A stretch of DNA of 64,000 bases, from the NCBI GenBank assembly GCA_034670405.1, contig JAXDDX010000024.1, forward strand, positions 1,929,501-1,993,500, in the 5' to 3' direction. Shown piece by piece: positions 13,800 through 28,338 of this stretch. The translations under genes and the position numbers were made by a program. Origin of the DNA: Hoplostethus atlanticus. Its lineage: Eukaryota > Chordata > Actinopteri > Trachichthyiformes > Trachichthyidae. Numbering within the stretch: position 1 is the first letter of the stretch; each line of letters starts with the position of its first letter. Below the pieces are notes generated by a model. The model did not search any database. It had not been told where the DNA came from and saw only the letters and a program-made list of their open reading frames with translations.

Positions 13800-14090
13800 A
13801 ACCATGTCAGGGTGAAGCCCCCAACATCCTGCTTCCCAGTCACATTTTAATCATCTGCAATTAGTTTTGTTTTAATAACACTCACAATTAAGGGTCCTCC
13901 TGTTTGCATAATTCATGACACCGCGGCGCTGATGTCAGAAATCAAATGCAACAAATTAGAAATAACAAGTTTGAGACAGTGTGATTCAATTAAGATCCGG
14001 GGAAACATTGGGCCATGCATAATTGAGGGGCCAGCAAGGCAAGACTCATGTCAGGCCTGTCAGCCCTGCTGCAGCTATTGGATTTGGCCT
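13800..14090. promoter_or_regulatory. Candidate conserved non-coding element
   Basis: Dense in TAAT/ATTA cores and octamer-like motifs: ACATTTTAATCATCTGCAAT, TTTGCATAATTCATGAC, GTGATTCAATTAAGATCC and CATGCATAATTGAGG. No repeats. One of the most enhancer-like blocks here. Conservation cannot be tested from one sequence. Confidence 0.4.
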
Positions 14091-17000
14091 GTCACACACA
14101 CTCAAATCAGCCCTGTAAAAATTACAGGTTACATTGATTTCTTGTTTTTATTTGTGAGTGCTTGTGTGTGTGTGTGTCTGGGTGTGTGGGAGTGCGTGCG
14201 TACATGTTCGTGCCTTCTCTGCTGCATGCGTGCGCATATACGTGCATATATAGTTATATGTGTGCATGCGTGCATATGTGTTTGTATGTCAGTGCATATA
14301 TGTGGGGGTGCTGTGATGTACAGTGCTGTAAGAGCAGGATATTAATCAGGTGGGAGCCGTGGAGGGGTGATGGCTGCGGCCACATCTGGAGCTCCAACTT
14401 TGCAGCGCAGTTCCTTCTAGACATTGAGTGGAGTTGAAATGAGCTGTGGGCCAACACACTGGGCTAGCGAACCGCATGGTCATTACGGATTGTTTTCCGT
14501 AATGCCGATATTAGGCTCATCAGTACTAGCACTCACGTTCAACTCGGCCATTTAGTTGCAGCAACTTTGCAAATATGTGTGCATCTGTGTGCTCGAGAGC
14601 ATGTCTAAGTGTGTGTACGTAATCCCTGGTTACCGCATGATTGAGACTTTGAAGGTATCTGGCGTGGTGTGGTCAGATGCAGATGTTGTGTTTGTTCACC
14701 ACGCTACACATCAGCTGCAACAACAAACAAATACTCAACAGCTCACTGAGGGGACTGCCAAAACTGAGTACAGAATAGAAGTGCATTTATATTGCACGGT
14801 GCTGTGTCTTAAAATGTCTTTTTTGTCATAAGAACGAACCTAAAGACCCATAAAGTGTGTTTATGCTAGTGAGTGTGTGTCTTCACTCTTCCTCCTACTC
14901 GTCTCTGTTTGTATTTAGATATTCACTTCTGTAAGCAGCTAGAACATCAGCACATTGTACCCACTTGGCTCTCAGGGCACATCTTCAAAATGAAGTCTCT
15001 GCAGACCGGCAGTCCAGCTCCGCGGCCCAGATCATATTCTCCATAAACTGCATGTGTTTGTGTGAGTGAGGAGTGAGTGCTGGGTGTGAACTGTGCTCTG
15101 TGTTATGAAACACTTACAGGGCTTTAATTATCACACAATTTTCAGGGATTATTGAAAGCAGAGGAAATGGAATAACTTCTTTACGAGTTGGAAAACACTC
15201 CCTAATGCTTATTTAATTAAACAATCGTAACCACATCTCGTAAAGAGCTCAGAGTTAATAAGATTTCTTAAACAAACTCACATTAAGGAAGACTGCTGCC
15301 ATGCTTTTGAAAGTCAGCACCCATTCTCAGGACGCCTGCAGAGCTCAATCTTATATACGTACTTGGGAATTAGGAAAGTGTTGGCGATCCCACGCTTTGT
15401 TTTGGGCTATCAGTGTCGCCCTTCCACCCGTAATCGTCAACATGAAATAACGGGGGGGAAATCAAAAACACAGAAACGCGGCAGCTAAAACACTTCCTGT
15501 TTGAAGTATTTTCAGATTTGGATCTTGCCGAATGGCTGCTGGTGTAGGAAGGAAACATGTGTTAGTAAACTATCAGACAGAGCCACACGTTGCTTTCAGA
15601 GTCAGTAATTTCTGACTGAATAATCACTAATGACTGAGGACCAATAGCTCCCTGAAGCATCATCACAATCTCTCCTGTGACCGGCTAATTGTAGCCAGAC
15701 ACGCTAACCTCCCAGTGGCCTGTGTCCTGGCTGTAACCCTGGAGCTTCTCTTTCTCTCCTTCGCTCTGTTTTTCAAACTCTGGCTCTCTCCCTTCTTTTC
15801 TCACCCTCTCTCTTACTGTTTTATCAGCCTCTCACTCTTTTCTAAAGTGGCCCACTCCTACTCTCTCTCTCGCGCGCGCTTTCGCTTCCCCCTCCACCCC
15901 ACCCCCTCTCAGCTACGACGACATATGGGAAACTTTTTCAGCCTGATTGCTCCAATCTGATTAAGGGAAGTTATGTAGCTGCCATTTATCGCCGCTCTTG
16001 TGAACCCCGGCTAGCAGCTGTGACGCTAAGGCTCTCAATCGAGCACCCTTTTCCTCCTCGCAGCCTGTTCTCAGTCCAAACTTAGCCATTAGATCCTTTT
16101 CAGATTCCTCAGATTGTTCTAACTGCCAAGGCTGCACCATGAATCAAAACCACTGGCAGACAGACAGATCTCTCTGTTCAAAACAGCGCCGAGCCCACTT
16201 AAGGGTAGAGTGGCCTTTATTGATGTAAGCTAATTCAGAAAGTCTAAGAGAAACACACACAAAGTGGGCTGGGGGGGTGCCACAGTTGGGGATGGTAAAA
16301 AAAATATATCTGCTAGAAATAGAAAAAAAGCCCATCTTTCCTCCGAGAGGCGATTTTCTCCCCTTTATACATTAATGCAGTTGGTTTGGGTTCAACAAAA
16401 GCGGGACTTGGCCTGAGGAGCTGAGTGGAGAGGGGAATTAGAGCATTTAGCCATCTCCAGACACAGGAGAGAAATGAGCCTTGTGGCCTTTGTGTTATCT
16501 AATCTCGTTTGCATTTCCTTTCAACATCATGAAAGAGAAATCTAATAGGGGCCTGATTGTGTTTGTTTGGTGAAATTCTCATTTAGGCTGCTGTAGCTAT
16601 GTGCTTCCATGAATAACTCTCGCCTGGCTGTGTTTGTGTGTGTGTACGTGTTAAGAGGAATGGGCTGCTTAGAGATGATGAAAAACAGCAGGCTCAAAAA
16701 TGAAGGCTGCATTCATGCCAAAAAAATAAATCTGAATTTATGCAACATCACCACTTCTTTCTCTGACGCGTGAACCGCTCAGTTCACAGCTTTGAGTGAT
16801 TGACTAGTGGAAGGACGCGCGGGCCCGATGACAAAAGAGACAGGAAATGGACATGGAGTGGATTTGACATGATGAGTGTCAATGCCCCCATTGATCAGTA
16901 GCATTGACATCCCTCCCAGAACCTTGGAAGGTGGGGTTGGAGTAGGCAGGCAGCTGAAGGTCACAGCTCGCTGTCACAGCACTGTCCAATCACATTACAC

Positions 17001-18369
17001 ATCATGCCGTCTGAGGAGCCGCTCGCCTTCCTCACATGATGGACAGATGACAATCACTCCCTCTCTATTGTTTCAGTCAGTCTCGTCATCCCTGCGATAC
17101 GTGTGTTTCTGAGTCTCTATTCCCATTTATGTCATAAAAAGTGTCAAACTATATTGTTGGTAAGAGCGTCAAGCTATATCTTTGGTATCACAACCTTCAC
17201 TAACTTAATGAAGATTAATGATTGTGTTTTGTTTTCCACTATCCCCGAGTTTCGCTTTCACGGCCCTGAAATAGTTTTAATTACACAGTTCTGGCAATAT
17301 CAGCAACTGATTTATAGCTGAGTGTTGGTCAGAGAAGGTGCTTGTGCTGGTAGCCAATGGGCTCTTTGTGTTTATGATGAGGGGAGAGGATGGAGAGGTG
17401 ATTTAGGTAGACAGCAGGTCTGCTTCTTCTCAGTGCAAACCTCCAGTAGGCAGGCCATTAGCGGAGGTGACAGGGAAAAGCAGTGGCAACCTCTTTGATT
17501 CTGATTTACACCCACGCTGAAAAACCCAAACAAATTAGAGGAACAAAATAATACACAGAGAGAAATAAATCACATTAATGATTTGGCTTTGAACGACAGT
17601 CACACATGAAAGTGAGCGGAGGAGAGGACGGCGGATCGCGAGACGACGTTAGGAGCTGTCTTCAGAACTAGTCTGAGAACCATCAGGCGCCACCAGTAAC
17701 GAGGAGAGGATCTTTGTTCCTCTCTCCACACAGTAACTAACATGTTGTTATGCAAGTCAACAGCCAGTAGAACCTCGCTAGCAGGCCAAGCAGCTAACTG
17801 GTAATTAGCTGACAAAAGGATGAACTTCACGTTACAGCATATGAAATGAAAGGAACTCATTGATCTACATGGTATGTGTATGCAGGGCACAACAAAATTT
17901 GAAATGATACGTATGAAGTGATATGCAACACACAGCTCTATTACGTGAACAAGTTTGATATTTGGGGTGAACCCTCTCTTGATGAACAAGAAGCTATAAA
18001 AACAATAGTTATCGTTCTGTAATTGTATAATTGCAGCAATTCATTAAATACACCATTACAACACAGCAAAAGTAAAATATGTCATCATGTTATCTCCTAT
18101 TGTGTTGTAGCCACTATTTAAGAAATCTCTTTATTAGAGGAATGTATGCAGGACATGTACTGTGGAAACAGTCATGCAATGTAAAATGACTTCCTGTTGC
18201 ACCGATGTTTTCCCCTTTATTGAGGCGTGCTGTTCCTATCATAATGCGACGGCTGTTCCTATCAGAAAGTGAGGGGCCGTGCTGCCTGGAGAGGACTGCC
18301 AACCCAGTGCACATTTGACCTGCCGATAGACTGTTGCCGCTCTGCTCGCTGCGCGCCGCTAAATGAACT
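14091..18369. other. Non-coding, mostly unique
   Basis: (TG)n-like diverged sequence at 14160-14300, a 9-bp-stem hairpin at 14481-14504 and TC-rich tracts at 15740-15910. A stretch at about 17600-17790 reads like degraded dispersed repeat. No supported exon. Confidence 0.55.
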
Positions 18370-18660
18370 GTTCCAGACTGAGCAGCTCACTGCGCTGTGG
18401 TCCCACGGTGAATTCCAGATGACAGCACTAATGGATGATCCTGTGATGCAATCATCTCCATCCCTGCTGCCTTGTTCAGCAGATGGGCTGCATTTCCCAT
18501 TTAGACCTCTGAGAACGAGAGCTCCTTAATACAGACATGCAAAAGTCATTACACCTCTTATGTATACGCTCCTGCTGGAAATCCATAATGATTACATAAT
18601 TCCATTTGATTTCAGGAAATTAGCCCCCAAATACTTTCCTACAATCAGACTTGACAGTTG
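18370..18660. promoter_or_regulatory. Candidate conserved non-coding element
   Basis: Repeat-free block with AGATGACAGCACTAATGGATG, CATTTCCCATTTAGACC and ATAATGATTACATAATTCC. Weak, composition-based call. Confidence 0.25.
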
Positions 18661-19287
18661 GTCCAGAAGGTCTCAGCCCTCTGATTATGTACATCTCCAT
18701 CATCGGAGCTGTGTGTGTATATATTCCCATTCAGCCTGCTAGACGAGGACCGGGTTACAATGATGTTTTTGTCAATCTGCACCCTAACAACTGTGTAAAC
18801 AGAATTAGCCACGACAACACAGAGAGACCCAATAACACACACCACTAATGGGGTCTTGAAATGTGCTTTATAAATCCAGTCCAGTTTATTATTAATATCC
18901 TTGAAGCTTGCCTTTCAGAAGTACAATAAGTGGGAATTACTCGCCACAAGTGTAGGCTTCTAGACCCAAGACACCGCGGCATGAGTCAAAGCAAAGCACC
19001 GCTCTTCCAACACTACACATTATCACTCCGAGCGATGAAAAGAAGTGATCTATACCTATACAGCTAATAACTCCAGCAACAATCGAGGTATTTTGTCCTG
19101 TCATCAGTGTGGCTGAATAGTCTCTGCCTGTGCAAGCCTCCAAGGCCCACTAGTAGCTTAGCTGCAGCACAGTCTGCCTTCCCTGGGGAGCAGGGTAACA
19201 GAATCCCAGGCTTATACAGACATCTACACAAAGGACAGGGCCTGGGTTGGCAGGTGGCCCCAGTGTAGATAAGTGTGTTTTCTGTTT

Positions 19288-19312
19288 GGGGGGGGGGGGG
19301 GGGGGGGGGGGG
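19288..19312 (+). repeat. Poly(G) tract of 25
   Basis: Uninterrupted G25 next to GTGGATGG. Such runs are prone to length error in assembly. Confidence 0.9.
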
Positions 19313-19483
19313 TGGATGGTGGAAAGACTGCTCACTTACAGGGCCTGTTCTTGTCCTCAGGGGCACAGAGATGATGTCGCGCATCAGCTCTGACACACAG
19401 GGAGGTGGGACTTAGGTAGAGAAAGGCAATATAGACATGCTGATCAGTGTATGTCTGTGTTAATGCATAAGAAAGCACCCCCT

Positions 19484-19518
<35 letters not shown>

Positions 19519-20906
19519 GAGTGGGGGCCACTACCTACCCCCCCCTCTCGCACTCTTCCCTTTCACACAAGTGTACAAGTTACAAATGGCTCATTCTAGG
19601 CTAAAAAAAACACCTATCACAACACTGGGATCATTAATGGGCAGATGTCAACTCCTCTGTTCAGTCTTACATGTCACCCCCCACCCCCCTCCTCCTCTCC
19701 TCTTCTCTCCCTATGTCCATCTTCCTGTCCCTCCTCCTGTCTCACTATTCATACACATACCCATCCCTCACTCCAACCCAGCCCTGACTGCAGAGTTTGC
19801 CTTTTACTCAGAGGCGAGTTGCAAGATACACAAATAACATAGAGGTGCATTTATGGTATTTGTATGATCCATGAAGCGAAAATTACACGCTATTTAGATG
19901 AAAGGCAATTAGACAATTACAGCTAATGAGGCCAATCCTTTTCTTTCACCCCAAAAAGTCCACAGACTAATTATCAAATTAAAGAATGCTCCTTTTTTCC
20001 CTCTGACCCCGCGCTGGCGTGAAGGGAGGGCGCTTTGGGAAAGGCAAACATTGGTCTAGTTTGTGGAGGCTGAGGCTGGGGAACAGGCAGGCAGCATTTA
20101 GAAAGTGATGGGTGTATTAATCACCGCTGAAGTTAAGACAGCTTTATGGTCCGCAGGCACACACACACACACACACACACACATACGCATACACGCCTGC
20201 ACATGAACATACACACACACATGCTTACACACACTCTGCTGCTCAGTCCGTTACACATCATACAGGACTGTACCAAGGGGCCACCGGCCAAACAGGATAC
20301 ATGGTTGCACCCACAGGAAGTGGACCTGCTCAGACGACTAGCAGACCCTGCTGGGGAAACTTCCTACTCTGGGGAGGTCAAAGGTCTCAACAGAAATCCA
20401 CCTGACACATGAGACTGACAGAGCACACACACACAAACGCAAACATACAGTACACGCATGCCTCTTACATAGCGCTTGTACATAAAAACAAATCATTTTT
20501 AGCTCTGGTTTCCTGTCAGATACTGTGGTGATGACAAACAACAAAGTGCGGTGGGAACCAGCTGTGACGGCGTCCTGGAGTCAGGATGCTTCTGCTCTAG
20601 CCCTGCAACTGAAGGCACGCTAATTGAGATGGCTTGACCGATGCTCACACTGACTAATCAAACAGTGCCTGTTTTCTCTCTCAGTACTTGGAAAACTGAT
20701 CAGGCTCCATGGGAGACGAGGGAAATTATTTCCCAGTGTGGTTTTCAACGTGTCTTTTGCCAAGTGGTCTAGCTCTTTATGGTACAAAAGCTTTAGCTCT
20801 AAAATGGCTTTCCAAAAATTTTCATGCTCTGTTAATATCATCCCTCAATTAACTCCAACTTAACTCAGACCATACAGAAACCCCCCCCCCCCCCCCCCTC
20901 TCCCTC

Positions 20907-20939
<33 letters not shown>

Positions 20940-23900
20940 GCTCTCTCTCTCTCCCCCGCTTTTTACTCTGTTGCTGGCTTGAACTACAGCTGCACCTACT
21001 GGTAACAGCGAGGCATATGTTGAGTGCAGCACCTCAGCAACATCCCCCGTACGCCTATTGAATCATATCAGACGCCAGACTATGGAACACATCTACCAGT
21101 AATAGTGTGCTCTGGAGAGAATAAATGTCTAATATTTCAGTTTGCAAATAATTCTCCAACAAATAACAAGAATCCTATGAAAATCAAAAATCATATAGCA
21201 CGTTTTTGACATGTGATGCTAAGAGTGTCACACAGCTATCAGGTTTCTCCCGGGCAGGAGCGCTAGACATCAACTTAACTGCTGTTTTTCTTGCATTTTC
21301 CCACCCTCCTGCTCTTTTCTTCAATCACGACTAAAGCCATATCTTCTCCTGCCACCCATTTTACACTTTGAAACAGTGTGAAGGTCAAGGTTTAAAGGTT
21401 AAAGAGAAGTTCTTTTCACACTCCCACGCCTGCCCTTGCTACTCAGAGCAGCGCTACAGGTGCAGGGTGTCTCTGAAAGAAGTTAACAGCCCCCTGCCTC
21501 CGCGGGAAGACCTCTGAGAAAAAATACACTCCTAATTGTTCCCTGCTCCGTGCCAATGACCGGCCAAAAACACTCTTTGTTATTGCATCTTTGCACAGTA
21601 TTTTTCCAGTCATAACGGCAGACAGAGGGGTTGGTGTGAGTTCACAGTCCCCGGGCTATGACAGTAACTCCTCCTGTCACCTGCTTTCATATGGCAGGGG
21701 AGTTAGCGTATGGTGAGAGACGCCAGCTGACACCCCTGACATGACTGGACTTAATGAGGACTGATGGGAGCCTGTCAGTGGAGTGACACGTTAAGCAGCC
21801 TTGTCATGGATCAGCCTTCGAGTTTTATGCAAAACCAGGCCCTTCCGTTTACTTGGCGATGACCTTCCAAAGTTCACTAGAAGTCTCACAGATGCAGAGC
21901 TAGGTCGAGTTGGATGCAGAGATTGCCGAGTTTAACACACACGGACACACACACACACACACACGCATGCACATATACAAACACAGGCACGCGCACACAC
22001 GTAGGTACAGTGCATACACACACACGTAGATATGCACGCACACACACACACGTACACGTACACACACTTTCTAGATTTTGGAGATTCTTTTTTTCAGAAA
22101 GTTCAACTGCAGGATGAGGCACATGAGTTATAAGTTCTGAGTGTTCATTAAAGTTTGGATTCAGAAAAGCAGGCACTGCTATACACATCCCTCTGGTGAA
22201 TACAAATACATAAAAACACTGAATGCAGAGTATGTTTATAAAGGTAAACAAAGAAGCGATTTGGTTTGCATGAGTAAAAGGGTTTGGGTAAAAGCTCTGT
22301 GGCCTTGCTTAGGCGGCGGAGTTGGGATTAGAGGAAGAAAAAAAAGGATGGATGAATTTTGCCTCTGTGGATTTCTGCAGAATTGTTCAGTTTTACTCTA
22401 AAAAAATAAATAATACTAAAGTACAAAACAATACTAAAGTAAGCTAGTGTCACTGTCAGAGCAACACAACAAATAAGGTTTGTTTAAAAAATATATAATG
22501 CCTCGACATAATTTGAAGCAATTTTTAATCTCACATCGTGCTGATTAACTGTATATTATGTGTAAGTGGGAACCACGGCTAATAAATCTACAAACAATGT
22601 TGGGAATCAAATGTTGATTTGTAAAATACTAAAGTAACTATTTACTTCCAACTATGGCATATTTATTGTAGCTATTCATCAAATTCAGATGTTAACTTTT
22701 TAAACACAAACCTCCTCAGTTTCATGGTAGTCCCCTGACGTCGTAATTCTTAAGAATCACTCCATTTAAGCTGGAAATGAAGGGGGCTCCATGCTGTAAC
22801 TCTCCAAAACAGTCATATATTCCCGTCAAGAGTAACATTAAGTTATTTGCTCATTTGTCTGAATGGTTGGAATAATTTGTGTGAATGTGCTTTTTATACC
22901 TCCCTAGTGATCCATAAATCAAAAACGGCTCTTTATGGCCCTCCAACATAATTTGTTTCCCTTTGTTTATCCCTCTTTAGTCACTCAAAGCTTGATTCAT
23001 GGTGAGATAAATGCTGCTTGCAGAATGTGTCATGTTGTGGTCAATTTGAATATATTTTGTATAGTACATTCCCTTTCAAACTAATTACTTAATAAGCATT
23101 TGGGATTTATTTTTCAAGGTAAACTCAGTTCAATTCAAAGATACTTTGTTGGTACGACTGCCAAAAATGAACAATGTCATCAAAGCAGCTAATACATTAA
23201 AATGTGCAATTGTAATGTATTGTACAATCAAATCAAGTAATACAGAGAAATAATTGGGCAACTAATTTTGGTATAACAAATGCTTGTAGTATATTTTTAA
23301 ATTTAAACATCTCATCTGCAAACTCAAATTAAATAATGATAATTTGGCAGACAATTCTGCTGAACTTCACTTTCACTCACTTGTGTCTGGCAACATTAGT
23401 AATATTCTGCTCTCACCATAATGTCACTTTCTCAAGCCTGTGCCTGGTATTTGCAGGAGGGTTAGAGATCCTGAGGATTTTTTTCCCCCTCAAAACTGAC
23501 AAGTTGGAATCTATCATCTTCCTGAGTGTGTGTGCACATGTGCAAAAGCGTGTGTGTGTGTATGTGAGAGTTATTCCACTTGAGCAACAGGAGTGGGAAA
23601 ACAATTGTTCCTGACTGATTTTCCCCTAACCCCGTAATGAAGCCCATGTGTACGACTGGCCTTTCAACAAGCTGCAAATCTGAGCGCGGCCCACTCTCCA
23701 CTTGATTAAAGCAACAGCCACTCACCTGCTCCTCATTAGCCTGGACCAGGACCAGACCCAGCCAAATAAGTTAGCACCTGTATGTTCCAATTCTGCATGC
23801 CTTCTACATGTATGTAATATTTGTGTGTATTAAGCTGACAGCTTTATAAATGATGGGATGGATTTAGGCGGCGGCGATGCTGCCGTGTGCTGTGAGAAGG

Positions 23901-24451
23901 GAGAGGGAAGAGAGATGGAGGGATGAAAACAAAAGACCCGCGAGTGGAGAAATAGCAGAGACGTTTTCTGTGTTTTGGGTTTCTGCGGAGATAGATGAGG
24001 GACTGGGCTTGGAAACACTCGTTAGCAATAATCAGGCTCCCTAAAAGAGAGCAGATGGTGGCAGGGAGCAATACAAATAAGACTCGCTTCACTGTAGATA
24101 TGGTGTACATGCAATGATGCAAAACATAAAAAAAGATAAAAGAAAGATATTCATCGAAGAAGTTTCAGAAAATGCAGGTGGGTAAACAAAACCCGGTGTG
24201 CATCAGATATATGTGATTGTAAATGTGCTCAGACGTGCTGGTCATTACAGAACAACCCTAAAGGCCATTGTGTGGGATGGGTTGATCAGAGTCGTGTTGT
24301 TTCTGTCTGGTTCCTGCTAACCAGTGACTCTTCTGACCCCTTGCCTTCTCTGAATGGAAGCATATTAACACTCCAGGCTCTGAGCGACATTTAACCAATT
24401 TGGTAAATTATCTGTGGGGGCCACTTTTATAGGGCTTCCTTATTATTCACC

Positions 24452-24493
<42 letters not shown>

Positions 24494-27400
24494 AGGCGGG
24501 AGGAGGGTGAGCATTGGGGGGTTGATGGAGGGATAGGGGTATAGAGAGCCCACTGCCATTTACATACATTACCAGTGCTTTGGCTTTCCCAGCGTCCCAT
24601 AGAGGAAGCACCTGTTAGCCTCTCACAATCTTCACCCTCTCTCCCCTCTCTCTCTCTCTCTCTCCTCTTTCTTTCATCTCGCCCTCCATCGTTGTAGCCT
24701 CTCAGCCCCGACCCCCTAGGATCCCTCTGCAAGCAGGTGTTCTCCGTCAAACAGCCGACTTCTCCTCACCGCCAGCTGAGAGGGAGAAGCCCAAAGAGAG
24801 GGAGCTAACCGGGGGGCCAAACCGGGCCTGGGGAGAAGGGGTGAACCCAGAGAGTCCTGGTGCTGAGGCCCCTACAGCAGGGTAACACTGAACCCTGCCT
24901 GGCCCAGGTGTTTGATGCTATCACGGCTTGTTTACCACGTGTGGACATACAGTTGTTCCTCGGGCCTTGACTCAAAACAAATTGCCAGAGTGGAGGGTTT
25001 GTAAAAGAGATGTCTGTTCTGTCGGCGGAGGGGTTAAAGTTAATTCGATCGGGCATGTGTACTCTGGGCGAGGAGCGGAGAACATCTGCATTCAGTGGCA
25101 TGGCCCCATTTGTTGCAATTTTGGGTCTCATTTCCATTTGCAAGAGAGATAACTGCTTGCATATGGAAGCAATAGATAGAAGAGGTCAATGCAATTTCTT
25201 TCACTGGGGGACGAGGCAGGGAGAAAAACCCTTATGCAGTAATCTCAGTTGGCATAGGAAGAAACAAAGATGTGGGGTTTGGGGAAAGCAATTCCTTTCA
25301 GTCCAGTGATTCCTTGATTCCTTTACCAGGCATAAGAATCCCACACGCCTTCCAAACCCACTCCAATCACTCCTATTATCGCTGATTGGATCTGGTGACA
25401 TGATGTTGTAGAGCCAATCCTTGTTCATGCTCTCCCTGGGGGTAGAGTCTCAAATGGCATACTACTCATCATGTAATACAGGCGCACAGTGGAAAATCGG
25501 GCTTCTATGCAGCAAATATAAAATTACCTCGGTCCAATTTTTCTAGGTATCATTATTAGGGAAGATGGAGAAAGTAAGGTATGACTGAGACGACTGTAGC
25601 TAAACGTAAGACCATATTTCATGGCTAATTACGGGACAAACCAAGCTGGCGGAGGGCGTGGACGTGCTGCACAACTACAACGTGAAAAACGACCTGTTGT
25701 CATTTCAAGCAATTTAAAAGTTTAAGATTTAAAATTTAAGTTAAAGTGTTTTTTGATGGGAAAAAAACCCACTTTACTTTCACTTTTTAGAGCTACATAA
25801 CAATTTCAAATTTCAAAACTATGAAAGTTTTTACTTCTCCCTCGCTCCCTAGCAGTTCACCGACTTGTGCTTATGCCATCACTAATGACAGAAATGTGGT
25901 AAGACTTAAGTCTAATTTCAAGCAGCAACACTGTCATTTGTGATAGATGGTTTCAGTGTTTTTGAAGTGGTGATTTGGGGGCATGGGGATGCTGGTTAGG
26001 GGTGGGGTGGGAGGCGAAGTACTTGAAGCCATCTCTTGCATGGGCATTCTTCTATCATGTTGAGAAGTAGTAAAAGGCAAACATTGTACTGGTGAGTCAT
26101 AAGGATCAAATATACAAGCAGAATAAATTGTCAAACGCAGCTAAAACATCGTGTAATCTCTCAATGGACATCTAAAGACCGGCTCTCATTCACTGGGGCC
26201 ATATCCCTCTGATAACCTAACTAACCAATGGAAAACTCCAGGCACAAACTCCAGACATCATTATGTTACAGACGAGAGAATAACTTCAAAACATGTCGAG
26301 CAATAATCAAAACAAGGGGCAATCTAATCTCCATACACTGTCTATAGATGATTCCAATCTTCTCTTTCATACGAGTCGGTCTAGAGAGCAGCCGGCGATC
26401 ACTCAATCCAAGCTGCTCTGAAAATCCCCTAATAAGGCAAGTTAAACCCCCAGCTTGCAACTGGTATCAAAGTCACCAGAGAGCAATTATGCTTTAGCTT
26501 GAATAGTTAGCAAAAGACTAGGGGAATGTCTTTTTCCCCTGTAATGCCAGGACTTTGGAGACTAATCTAATTGAGTGTCTTTTTTGTGTGTGTGATTATT
26601 TATGATTAGAAAGCGTTAGTGGAAAATCTGGAGGAGATATTTGGGAATAGGAGTTTTTGATGCGGATCAGCGTCGCACTGCTGTCCCTGATTAATTATGT
26701 CCGGAACGTCTAATGGCTGCCTCCGCTTGGGAGGGGTCGCCTCTCACAAAGACAAAAGCCCCAAAACTTTTTTAAGCGTTCTTTGAACCGCATTAGTGTT
26801 GGAGTACTGAGTAATTCCTGGGTGTAAAATATAGGCGGCATGTTGGGTTCAGACGAGCTGAGTGCAACGTCAAGCAGAGCAATAGCAAAGACAAAGAAAA
26901 TGCTCCTCTTGTTCTCTGAATCCCATTTCATCAGCGATCCATTGACATAGTTGTATCCTTTCTCTTCACATCTGCTCCGAGCGTGCAGTGTCTCTGTACC
27001 GCTCCATGTGACCGAGCCTCCCCTCTCCTCACCGGTGCCCCCTGAAGCCCTCATTTCCTGTGGGGAGTCGGTGGAATTGGCTGAGGGACAGGGCTAGGGG
27101 CCTCTGGGGGCCCAGGTTAGGGCGTGCTACAGACAGCCTGGACACCACCACATCTCCATCCATCAAGAGTCAAACTGACTCAAGGGCCCATTCAATCCCA
27201 ATAGAAGGCTGGAAGAATAATTCTGCCTATGCATTACCAAAGCAGGTGCTTCTTATTTCTGTTCAGGGCAGGTTTAAGGTCATGACGTCAGCTGTAAGCA
27301 CATTTTCACGACAAACAGCAGAACAATGGCACTCGTCCACCTTGTTTCTCGTTCCTGCAGTGAGGTTTAGATTGAAGCGCGGGACCGGGACTGTGCCCAA

Positions 27401-27960
27401 GAGCCGACAGAGAGGACTGTGTGTGTTGAGAGAGAGCTCATTAAGAGGACCTGTGTGTGTTTAACAGATACCAAGGGCTCTCGTTCTTCCAATAACAACT
27501 CATTAATGAAGGTTTGTGTGTGTAAGGGAATTAGACCGGCTGTAGTCATGAATCATGAGACACATCAGTCTTGTGTTATTGATCTGATCCCAAACACCCG
27601 ACAGACAGAGATAAACACAGCAATTGGAGAGGCAGGAAGAACAATGGCCTTTTATATACTTTCATTTACCCGGATGCTCTGGGCTTTCACAAATGGCTAT
27701 TGAATGGCTATTATGCTTGACTTTCAGACCAGTCCATACGTTGCGTCATGGTTCGTACCAAATAGCCACAAAAGCCATTTAGTAACACCTTATAAATTGG
27801 TTTATTCATGCCTACTGTTGGACATGTGGGTGTGAAAGTGGTTGGGATTTATAGGAGAAGACTTCCATCTGTCAAATGACGTCTTGGGGGAAAGTGGTAA
27901 CTATGAACAGGAATGTTACCATAGAAAATGAAACAGTGGAGCAGTGACCCCGAGCAAGAC

Positions 27961-28035
27961 GAGACGGAAACGCGCGTGGATGGCTTAGTCAAATGGTTAA
28001 TGCATCCACCATGTAATGGGCTCCAGCCATGGAGC
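27961..28035 (+). mobile_element. Possible tRNA-derived SINE head
   Basis: GGATGGCTTAGTCAAATGGTTAATGCATCCACC resembles an A-box region of a tRNA-type RNA polymerase III promoter. The B-box is degenerate, so it is not a functional tRNA gene. Weakly supported. Confidence 0.3.
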
Positions 28036-28245
28036 TATTCGCTGATAAAGTTAAGCTGGACCTTATGTCCTTTGATAAGATACCACTATACACATCTGAC
28101 ATAATTGCTCCATTCCACATGTTAGCTATAGGCACAAATGTGTGCTTGCAGTCTCATGTTTCTACAGCAAATACTTGTATACTGGTTCAGAAGTGTGTGA
28201 GTGGAGGTTGGTATGATGAGATGGAGACTCTGACAAAGAGAAAGC

Positions 28246-28251
<6 letters not shown>

Positions 28252-28324
<73 letters not shown>

Positions 28325-28338
28325 CAGAGAGAGAGAGC
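28252..28338 (+). repeat. Compound (GATA)n-(GA)n microsatellite
   Basis: Seven or so GATA units pass directly into a (GA)n run with CAGA interruptions. Confidence 0.95.

Noticed and set aside
17600..17989. 129-codon minus-strand frame
   Set aside because: Its N-terminal-proximal and C-terminal parts look like degraded dispersed repeat. No domain.
27961..28035. Functional tRNA gene
   Set aside because: Only an A-box-like segment. No foldable cloverleaf and the B-box is degenerate.
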